DNA of 14,712 nt from Scytalidium lignicola (Eukaryota > Ascomycota > Leotiomycetes). The notes below the pieces were generated by a model. That model was not told where the DNA came from. It saw nothing but the letters and a program-made list of their open reading frames with translations, and made no database searches. A program made the position numbers and the translations under genes. Where the stretch lies: the NCBI GenBank assembly GCA_002812745.2, contig NCSJ02000594.1:1-14712 (forward strand), in the 5' to 3' direction. This document shows positions 8,735 through 14,712 of the stretch, in pieces (the first letter of the stretch is position 1; each line of letters opens with the position of its first letter).

Positions 8735-8899
8735 TGTTGTGATATCCTAATTGCCACCTTAGGCACCACGTTTCACCTATTACACGTGACTTCCTTTTCT
8801 AGTAGTTAGCTTCACTTGTACGTACGTAGCTACACTACAACACCACAATATATTTGAGTAACCCCGATTACGCAACCTCTTGCTGTGCTTAATTCAACA
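8735..8899 (+). repeat. Copia-A 3' LTR
   Basis: This 165-bp partner of the 5' LTR has the same length and the same TGTTG/CAACA ends. Ten transitions separate the two. At nine of them this copy keeps C or G while the 5' copy has T or A. The one exception is the G (3995) to A pair near the start. Confidence 0.96.
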
Positions 8900-8904
8900 C
8901 TAAG
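8900..8904 (+). repeat. Target site duplication of Copia-A, right copy (CTAAG)
   Basis: This is an exact copy of 3975-3979. Gypsy integrase sequence resumes right after it. Confidence 0.95.
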
Positions 8905-9626
8905 TTTACAATCTTTAAACTGTTCAAGAAGACTTAAGGAGCAAAGGAAGTAATTGATATATTCTTATAAAAGGTAGTATCTCAATGAAGAATACTAAAA
9001 CAGATAATCTCTAATAAAAATACAAGATTTATATCTAAGTTTTGAGAAATATTAACAATAAGGATAAGAGTCAAAAGGAAATTATCAACAATATAACATT
9101 TACAAACTGATGAACAAATAGAATGTTTGAATATGTAATTAGAAGGATATCTAAGATGTTATGTTAATTATAATCAGGACAACTAAGTTGATTACTTGTT
9201 AATAGCAGAAATGTCATATAATAGTATACTATATAAATCAACTAAAATTACTTTATTTTATGTGAATTACAGATAAGAACTAGAAAGGTTTTATACTAGA
9301 CTAGAATTGGAATTTACAAGTAAATTAGCAAAGATCTATGCAAAACAAATAGAAGAAATGTAAGAAAGGATTAAGAACTTACTTTAATATACTAAAGAAA
9401 GAATGAAGAAATATTATGATCATGAACACTTGATGAAATTAACATATAAAAAAGAGGATAAAGTTTATCTTCTTAGAAAAAACATTAAAATAACAAGAAT
9501 TAAGTAATAAACTAAACTAGGTGAAGATAAGACTATATAAAATTAAAAAGGTTTATAGACTTTTAACATATAAATTAAAATTATCAACAATAGTTAAGAT
9601 ATATCTTGTTTTTTTATAAAAAAAAG

Positions 9627-9631
9627 CCAAC
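9627..9631 (+). repeat. Presumed left target site duplication of Copia-B (CCAAC)
   Basis: These are the five bases directly before the inferred LTR start at 9632. The matching copy would lie right of the window, so this is a prediction from the usual 5-bp rule. Confidence 0.4.
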
Positions 9632-9670
9632 TGTCGGTATACCCAATTAAGGGCTCAACACGAAGTACGG

Positions 9671-9689
9671 CACGTAATTCCTTTACGTG
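9671..9689 (+). repeat. Inverted repeat in the Copia-B LTR (CACGTAA / TTACGTG)
   Basis: CACGTAA (9671-9677) and TTACGTG (9683-9689) are exact reverse complements, five bases apart. Each arm contains an ACGT core. It may be a protein-binding dyad or a short RNA stem. Confidence 0.6.
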
Positions 9690-9728
9690 ATATACCTGTT
9701 GTGTTGATGATGATTGTTAGGTAGGAGG

Positions 9729-9749
9729 TGCATACGTGGAACGTATGCA
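9729..9749 (+). repeat. Inverted repeat in the Copia-B LTR (TGCATACGT / ACGTATGCA)
   Basis: The nine-base arms TGCATACGT (9729-9737) and ACGTATGCA (9741-9749) are perfect reverse complements around GGA. Each arm again holds ACGT. A 9-bp perfect dyad with a 3-base centre is unlikely by chance in 313 bases and could be an activator site or a hairpin. Confidence 0.65.
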
Positions 9750-9944
9750 ACCTGTCAGAGAGTATGGTGCTTATGTAATAGCACAACCAATCACAGCTCA
9801 GGGAGCTTACGGTCGGCTACGGTTGAAGGATTTTCACACACACCCCTATGTACTGTACATCATCAAGACTAGCAGCCAATTGAGTCTCTGTACCATACAA
9901 GATATATGCGTAGTAGCCTATTCCCTGCGCCATAACCTCTGACA

Positions 9945-9958
9945 GGTTATGAGCCCGG
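9945..9958 (+). promoter_or_regulatory. Copia-B primer binding site, 5' half of initiator tRNA-Met
   Basis: GGTTATGAGCCCGG starts right after the LTR and is the reverse complement of CCGGGCTCATAACC, the anticodon arm of eukaryotic initiator tRNA-Met. Priming from inside the anticodon loop of a cleaved initiator tRNA is known for Drosophila copia and yeast Ty5. After 14 bases the match to the D-arm side is lost. Confidence 0.82.
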
Positions 9959-9968
9959 ATAGCTCGCA

Positions 9969-10880
9969 ATGGAAAACTCATCTACAAGCTCTGAATCGAC
10001 AACTGGAGGCCATGGAACCTCTAGTGGCTACTACCACAGCAAGTACGGAGACGTAGCCATCCTCAACGGCGAAAACTACACCGAATTCAAGCAAACCTGC
10101 GAATTAGCACTTACGGTTGCTAATGTGCTATCAATTGCAAAAGGAACGGAAACTAGACCTAACCGCGATATGGACCGTTGGGACGGAAAAGCCAACAAGG
10201 CAATTCAGATTATTGTCAATTCTGTAACGCTTGGAATAAGGAATAGAATTATAGATTTGCTCATGGACAAGAAAGTGAAGGAGGCATGGGAGTTATTAGT
10301 TGAATATGACCTTTCTACCAACACTACGTTCCAGATGTCCGTAAGGGGTCAATTCCACAGGGAAAGATGGAATATACAATCGGAATCGATATGGCAGTTC
10401 ATAGAAAGGCTCGAATCTTACAGATCACAGTTGCGAGGAGCTGAAAAGGGCATTACGGATGAGGAAATGCATACAAGAATCCTGGATTCACTTCCTACCG
10501 ACTCTTTCTGGATGACTACCCGTCAAAACGTCTTTTTACAGAACTTGAGCTATCAGAAGCTCGTTACGTTTCTGGATGCTAGCTACCAGCAATATAAGTC
10601 ACTTCATGGACTTACGGGTGCTTCCTAAACTCCGCAAGCCACTCAAGCCTCTGCAAACTTTGTACGGTCTATAGAATCAAGACCACGGAAGGCAAGAGGT
10701 GGAAAACGCGGCAATAAGTTCCATGGGAACAGGAGAACCCTCAGAGGGAGAAAAGGCTCTAATTCGAAGGCTGGGAACCAAGAACAACTGGATTCAGATC
10801 AGTGCCGGTTTTGCCTTAAGAAAGGACACTTTATGAAGGATTGTAAAGCGTTCCTGAAAGCTCAATCATATGCTAGAAGT
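9969..10880 (+). other. Copia-B gag region with CCHC zinc knuckle
   Basis: A Ser/Thr/Gly-rich start is followed by an LNGENYTEFKQTCELAL block typical of Copia gag, then the helical UBN2-type body to about residue 219. The TAA at 10626 sits in a Gln/Ala/Thr-rich spacer. A basic Arg/Gly/Lys stretch near 10680-10770 precedes the knuckle CRFCLKKGHFMKDC at 10803-10844. It would assemble particles and bind element RNA. Confidence 0.88.
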
Positions 10881-11009
10881 GGTGTTGAGAAACAAAAGAA
10901 TGAGTATGTAAATATGGTTACACACATTCCTGCACTAGCTAACGACGACGGTTATTACTCTTACGGTCCTAGCAACCCACAAGATAACCAACATGCTTTG
11001 GTTACAGCT

Positions 11010-11402
11010 GTGAACGTTATAGGAGACTGGATATTCGATTCCGGTGCCTCTAGACACTTTACCAGCCATATGAGTGACTTTGCCAAACCACTGAAACGTT
11101 AGGACATGCCCAAGAACGTCAGAGTAGCTGATGGTTCGACAGTTGAAGCGTTAGGACATGGAGAAGTGATTATACTTACTACCTACGGCCCAATTCAGAT
11201 AGATAACGTCTGGTACGCTCCAAGGCTTTGTAACAGACTACTCTCAACCGACACTTTCAACGATAGCAAAGTATCAGTGCTTTTCGAAGATCACAAAGCT
11301 TTTGCCATACGTAATGGACAAGTAATATTCCAAGGTACAAGTGTTAACGGTCTTTACTATGTGGACCATGTTATACAACAAGCCTTTACGGCAACTACAG
11401 CT
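11010..11402 (+). other. Copia-B aspartic protease domain
   Basis: WIFDSGASRHFTSH at 11028-11069 carries the intact catalytic Asp-Ser-Gly (11037-11045). A TAG at 11100 interrupts a segment ahead of VRVADGSTVEALGHGEV. The block IDNVWYAPRLCNRLLS, near 11199-11246, is the usual NVLYVPxLxxNLLS. The active site is intact, unlike the Copia-A protease. Confidence 0.92.
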
Positions 11403-11429
11403 TAAGGGGGAGAATCACTCCTAAAACCG

Positions 11430-12330
11430 CAAACCACCCGTGAGCTATGGCATGACCGTTTAGGGCATACCAACTACTGTAATGTTGATGCTATGCTTGA
11501 CTGTGCTACGGGAGTCAACTTCCGTAAACCAACCGTTGGAGAGCTACTGCCAGGAGATACAGCTTGTGAAGCTTGTTTAGCTGGAAGGATGAAGGAATCC
11601 TTCAACAAGACAACCGATTCATGTACAGACGTCCTAGGACGACGTCTACATTGTGACATCTCCGGAATCAAGGCATGGAGCGTTCAAGGATATCGATTTT
11701 TCCTTTTAATTACGGACGATGCTATATGTTACACCTGGATATACTTTCTAAGAAGCAAAGAATCTGTAGAAGTGCTTGGAGAGTTCAAGCAACTACTCCA
11801 AAAGGTGGAACGGGAGTGTAATACCAAAGTCACGTTTGTACGAGCTGATAACGGGAAAAGTGAGTTTGGAGAGCAATTCCAGAGCTACTTGAAAAGCTTG
11901 GGAATCAACTTTGAGCCATCTCCGCCATACAAGCACTCTATGAATAGTGTAATCGAATGTGCTATGCAAGTGGTCAACAAATACGCCAGATCCATGCTAT
12001 ATCGTGCTAAGCTTCCCCATACGTTCTGGTGTTATGCTACAGAACACGCTGTATAGCTCAAGAATCGAACCCTCACAGCTGCACTTCCTTACGAGCGTAT
12101 GTGCTATTCAGTAACACCTTATGGGGCATATTACACTTGTAAACCGGATTTGTCAAAGCTAAAAGTCTTTGGATGTGCCGCAATTAGCTTGTTACTGTCA
12201 GCTATACATGGTAATAAGTATGAGCTAGTAATTCAAGGGAAATACATATATGTAGGCCAATCAGGGAATATGATTCCAAAGCTTGTCAACCCTGAAACAC
12301 ATGAATTACACTTGGCCGTAAAGGCGGAGT
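11430..12330 (+). other. Copia-B integrase
   Basis: The pre-integrase domain has ELWHDRLGH (His 11451-11453 and 11466-11468) and CEAC (11565-11576). The core has Asp 11655-11657, Asp 11847-11849 in VRADNGKSEF, and Glu 11955-11957, exactly 35 residues later. The conserved NGVAER region reads NSVIEC, so Gly and Arg around the catalytic Glu are altered, possibly by RIP-type changes. A TAG at 12054 lies in an AVxLKNRT block. The KPDLSKLKVFGCAA block near 12132-12182 marks the C-terminal part. Confidence 0.92.
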
Positions 12331-12860
12331 TTAATGAGTATTCATTCCCAGGAACTACATGTATTGCTGACCTTATAAAGCATAGGAATCAGAGAAAACA
12401 ACTCCTTGAGGAGTATATTACAGTCGTTAACTACCCGTTAACTACTTCTATACGTTATGAACAACTTGTTGCTGAACAGGAGAGGTATTCTATGGTTGTT
12501 GCTGAACGACCTAGGGCAGTTGTTGAGCATCCTGAAGCGCCATGCGCTCTGATGGATAGCTCCTTGTTGAGGTTGAGCAATAACTCCTTGTTGAGGTCGA
12601 GTAATAACACAGCTGTTGAGCGTGTTATACAGGCTGTTGAGCCACAAGAAATGGTGTTACCGGCTGTAGAGCCAGGGATTGTTGAGTCTCGTGCTGAAGC
12701 TGTAGAGCTCAGCAGTAATGCGCGTCAGGTTGTTGAACCAGAGGTCATTGGACTGATTGCTCTGAAAGAGCCAGAATCTCCTGTAATACGTCAGAAATGT
12801 CAGTACAGACGTAAAGACGTTGTGAATCCTGAGATATACAAGACTATGCGCTCTGGGCGA
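12331..12860 (+). other. Copia-B Val/Glu-rich linker between integrase and RT
   Basis: This long spacer has repeated Val-Val-Glu and Val-Glu-Pro motifs, seen in DNA as recurring GTTGTTGAG/GCTGTTGAG-type words from about 12460 to 12740. It also contains a 24-bp tandem repeat. It has no stop codon, so the region stays in frame despite being repetitive. Confidence 0.65.
12561..12608 (+). repeat. Two-copy 24-bp tandem repeat in the Copia-B linker
   Basis: Copies at 12561-12584 and 12585-12608 both begin TCCTTGTTGAGGT and end AATAAC, with two transitions between them. The repeat encodes eight residues twice (LLRLSNNS then LLRSSNNT), which suggests a recent slippage duplication that kept the frame. 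Confidence 0.88.
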
Positions 12861-12929
12861 ATTCTCAAGAAAGCTGTCTTTCCTGACGTTGTAGCTATGG
12901 CTATTGCAAAGCAACTACATAGCTACATG

Positions 12930-13760
12930 CCTATGGACATGTTTACGGTCGAGGAAGCCATGAAAATGGATCCTGAAGGCTGGATACAAGCAATTCTACG
13001 GGAACTACAGTCGTTGCAGCAAACGCGTACATTCTCCATCGTTAAGAAGCCTCAGAATCGCACAGTTATACACTGTAAATGGGTCTGTAGAGACAAGTTC
13101 AATGAACGGGGAGTCCTAGAGCATTACAAGGCATGGCTAGTAATTAAAGGTTTTGAGCAAAAGTATGGTGTTGACTATACAGAAACCTTTGCGTCAGTAG
13201 TTAAGTATAACACTTTAAGAACCATTTTAGCTATAGCAGCTGTCAGAGATCTAGAAATATATCAAATGGACGTCGAAACCGTGTTCCTGAATCCTACATT
13301 ATCTGAAGAGATATATATGGAGATTCCTGAGTATTTTGAGCTAGTGGAACCGTCCGTAAACTCGGAAACGTATTGCTTGTTGTTGAACAAGGCACTTTAC
13401 AGTCTAAAACAAGCTCCCAAAGCATGGTTCCAAGACGTAGATGCATACTTCAAAAGCATTGGTTTCATGCCTTCCACTGCAGATCCTAACCTTTACACTC
13501 GCGACGGAGCGTATATATTACTGTTCGTGGACGATATGCTGATTGTAGGACAGTCAGAAAAGGTGCTACAGGCCAAGGGAGAGATCCATGGCCAGTGGAA
13601 GTGCAAAGACTTGGGGGAGGCAAAGTTATTCGTTGGTTTTCAGATTTAACGCAACTGTAAAGCTAAGTCTTTACACCTCCACCAAGGGCTATATATTTCC
13701 AAGCTTTTGGAACGATTCAGAATGGCTAATTGCAATCCCATTTCATTACCTATGGATGCA
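12930..13760 (+). other. Copia-B reverse transcriptase domain
   Basis: VEEAMKMDPEGWIQAILREL (12948-13007) starts the domain. It is followed by CKWVCRDK, DYTETFASVVK near 13172-13204, and YQMDVETVFLN near 13260-13292 with Asp 13269-13271. Next are LYSLKQAPKAW near 13398-13430 and the polymerase box LFVDDMLI at 13521-13544, with both Asp intact (13530-13535). The TAA at 13647 follows FVGFQI and replaces a probable Gln. The open run 12099-13646 covers the integrase tail, linker and most of RT. Confidence 0.94.
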
Positions 13761-13839
13761 GGTACTGTACTGTCCAAAGTGGACGAAATCGATCCGCAAA
13801 CAGCACAAGAAGACGACTATATTCTGTTGGAACCGTCAG

Positions 13840-14549
13840 ACCACGAGTTATATCAACAACTAGTCGGAACCTACATATATCTGTCAAATGGCACGCGTCC
13901 TGATATTAGCTATCCCGTCAGTCAACTGGCAAGGCATATGGCCAGCCCATGCGTTTTACACTTACAGCTTGCAAAGTGCATGTTACGATATTTAAAAGGG
14001 ACAATTACAGTTGGAATACTGTACAATGGGACGATTCCTGAAGGTTCCAACCTGTACACACTGTACAGTGACGCTACATGGGGAACTGAAGGCGATAGGA
14101 AGTCATTTAACGGCTGGGCAGCTACCAGAGCTGGGGGAGCCATTCTATGGGTGGCACAACGTCAGAAATCAACTGCTTTAAGCTCCATGGAAGCTGAAAT
14201 TATGGCAGGAAGTGAGGCCATGAAGGAAGTGGCATGGCTGGAGAAGGTGAACCGTGATCTGAAGGAGACGTACAACCACCTACCAACACTCCATATCGAC
14301 AACCTTGGAGTTGTAGAGCTCATACACCACAACAAGTATCATAAGAAAGTGAAGCACATCGATATACGGTTCAATTATATCAGATTTGACATGGTGGAGG
14401 CCAAAAGGCTAGTGGTGGAGCATATACCAGGGACTGAACAGCCGGCAGATCTGCTCACCAAGCAACTACCCATTTCCACATTCATGAAGCATTGCCATTC
14501 ACTTGGTATTAGGGAATTCGAACAAGATCACACTGAAGGAGCACTGTAA
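13840..14549 (+). other. Copia-B RNase H domain and polyprotein end
   Basis: The blocks are TRPDISYPVSQLARH near 13893-13937, LYSDATWG near 14061-14084 with Asp 14070-14072, LSSMEAEIMAGSEA near 14178-14219 with Glu 14190-14192, and KHIDIRFNYIR near 14352-14384. The run from 13707 to 14549 is uninterrupted, but its ATG is internal to the polyprotein and not a true start. Confidence 0.93.
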
Positions 14550-14712
14550 AGTGTCAGAATCAGCTAACGGAAGATGCCAGGGGTGCTCTTGTACCATAAC
14601 ACAGCATGGTGTTCGAACTTCCACTTCTGGGAGACGTAGAGCCCATGAATTCTGTGGGGCGGCTGAACTCCATGGGAGACGTAGGCGCCACGAACCGTAT
14701 GTTCGTTATGGG
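14550..14712 (+). other. Copia-B 3' non-coding tail, cut by the window end
   Basis: This sequence follows the gag-pol stop. It contains an imperfect direct repeat: 14628-14649 and 14673-14694 share TGGGAGACGTAG and match at about 18 of 22 bases, spaced 45 bases apart. The 3' LTR (TGTCGG start) has not begun by 14712. The final TTATGGG might approach the polypurine tract, but this cannot be shown. Confidence 0.7.

Larger units (their letters stand above)
3980..8899 (+). mobile_element. Copia-A: complete Ty1/Copia LTR retrotransposon nested in the Gypsy element
   Basis: The element is 4920 bp with LTRs of 165 bp at each end, a primer binding site next to the left LTR, one gag-pol frame, a purine-rich tract and a 5-bp target duplication. 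The domain order (gag, protease, integrase, RT, RNase H) is that of Ty1/Copia, with integrase before RT. It lies on the same strand as the Gypsy host element and splits the Gypsy integrase core. It is damaged by 15 in-frame stops and loss of key catalytic residues, so it is not autonomous. Confidence 0.97.
8900..9631 (+). pseudogene. Gypsy integrase remnant, C-terminal half (right piece of the Ty3/Gypsy element)
   Basis: Frame 1 from 8905 continues the integrase interrupted at 3979. The second catalytic Asp of the SDRD motif is Asn (AAT 9013-9015 in an IISNK block). A KRKLSTIQHLQTDEQIE block near 9088-9123 matches KLSTAYHPQTDGQTE and keeps the catalytic Glu (GAA 9121-9123). Next come LRCYVNYNQDN near 9157-9186, an FYVNY block, and DKVYLLRKNIK near 9460-9490, typical of the domain after the core. 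The whole 727 bases stay in one frame, with stops mostly at expected Gln or Trp positions. It breaks off at Copia-B, so the C-terminal end and the 3' LTR are not in view. Confidence 0.92.
9632..9944 (+). repeat. Copia-B 5' LTR (single copy in window)
   Basis: The boundaries are inferred from TGTC at the start, GACA at the end (4-bp inverted termini), the composition change on the left and the primer site on the right. Length is 313 bp. It holds two perfect inverted repeats (9671-9689 and 9729-9749). A 68-codon open stretch at 9736-9942 is probably chance. The transcription start and polyadenylation site should lie in this LTR, but I cannot place them. Confidence 0.85.
9969..14549 (+). pseudogene. 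Copia-B gag-pol polyprotein, five in-frame stops
   Basis: One frame runs 1527 codons from ATG 9969, 24 bases after the LTR, to TAA 14547-14549. Internal stops are TAA 10626, TAG 11100, TAA 11403, TAG 12054 and TAA 13647, with no frameshift. Residue map: gag 1-292 with a CCHC knuckle at 279-292, protease Asp357, pre-integrase His495/His500 and Cys533/Cys536, integrase Asp563-Asp627-Glu663, linker about 790-960, RT Asp1101 and Asp1188-Asp1189, RNase H Asp1368 and Glu1408. All catalytic residues are present. Some substitutions in conserved blocks look like C to T or G to A damage: Cys for Arg after the catalytic Glu, Trp for Arg in the KARLV block, Val for Ala in the MDVxTAFLN block. Confidence 0.95.
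9632..14712 (+). mobile_element. Copia-B: second Ty1/Copia retrotransposon, right end outside the window
   Basis: It starts with TGTCGG at 9632, where very AT-rich Gypsy sequence changes abruptly to balanced composition. It has a 313-bp 5' LTR, a primer binding site, one gag-pol frame, and a 163-base tail with no LTR yet. The LTR, primer site detail and protein differ from Copia-A, so the two belong to different families. It is damaged by five stops and some missense changes, but much less than the Gypsy relic. Confidence 0.93.

Noticed and set aside
9736..9942. 68-codon open frame in the Copia-B LTR
   Set aside because: It lies wholly within the LTR, matches nothing I recognise, and its ATG is part of an inverted repeat. 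A run of this length is expected by chance in sequence of this composition.
13588..13863. Plus-strand frame overlapping the RT/RNase H junction of Copia-B
   Set aside because: It is out of register with gag-pol, which is fully conserved across the same bases.
11474..14143. Minus-strand open frames opposite Copia-B (11474-11671, 12438-12647, 12657-12914, 13922-14143)
   Set aside because: They overlap well-supported sense domains, are short, and have no recognisable motif.
4267..14549. Alternative genetic code with TAA/TAG read as Gln
   Set aside because: Stops occur at conserved Trp sites as well as Gln sites, TGA also appears, and stops are densest where the sequence is most AT-rich. Single C to T and G to A changes explain all of this without recoding.

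Overview
The window is a stack of three LTR retrotransposons on the + strand of what is most likely a filamentous ascomycete genome. The organism is inferred, not read directly. A very AT-rich, stop-riddled Ty3/Gypsy relic sits beside two Copia elements of ordinary base composition. Nearly every premature stop fits CAA/CAG to TAA/TAG, CGA to TGA or TGG to TAG/TGA, the G:C to A:T pattern typical of repeat-induced point mutation (RIP) in Pezizomycotina. I found no host gene, rRNA, tRNA or CRISPR, and no convincing minus-strand gene.

Layout. Positions 1-3979 and 8900-9631 are two pieces of one Ty3/Gypsy element. The order is a gag tail with a decayed zinc knuckle, a long unassigned stretch, aspartic protease, reverse transcriptase, RNase H, and an integrase cut in half. 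Its LTRs lie outside the window. Catalytic Asp codons of protease, RT, RNase H and integrase have become Asn.

Positions 3980-8899 hold a complete Copia element (called Copia-A here). It has two 165-bp LTRs, a 5-bp target duplication CTAAG, a primer binding site, and one 1444-codon gag-pol frame with 15 internal stops and no frameshift. It landed inside the Gypsy integrase core. Its protease triad and the last integrase catalytic residue are also lost.

Positions 9632-14712 hold a second, unrelated Copia element (Copia-B), inserted at the tail of the same Gypsy integrase. It has a 313-bp 5' LTR, a primer site matching the 5' half of initiator tRNA-Met, and one 1526-codon gag-pol frame with five internal stops and its catalytic residues intact. 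Its 3' LTR lies past the right edge.

How the parts work together: each element carried Gag, which packages the RNA; protease, which cuts the polyprotein; RT/RNase H, which copies RNA to DNA; and integrase, which inserts the copy. None looks able to make a full polyprotein now. The gradient of damage gives the order: Gypsy oldest and heavily mutated first, then both Copias, with B the least damaged. I see no new gene system. The most useful signals are the insertion record, the one-sided LTR mutation bias, the half-tRNA primer sites, the symmetrical repeats in the Copia-B LTR, and about 1.1 kb of Gypsy sequence that I could not assign.
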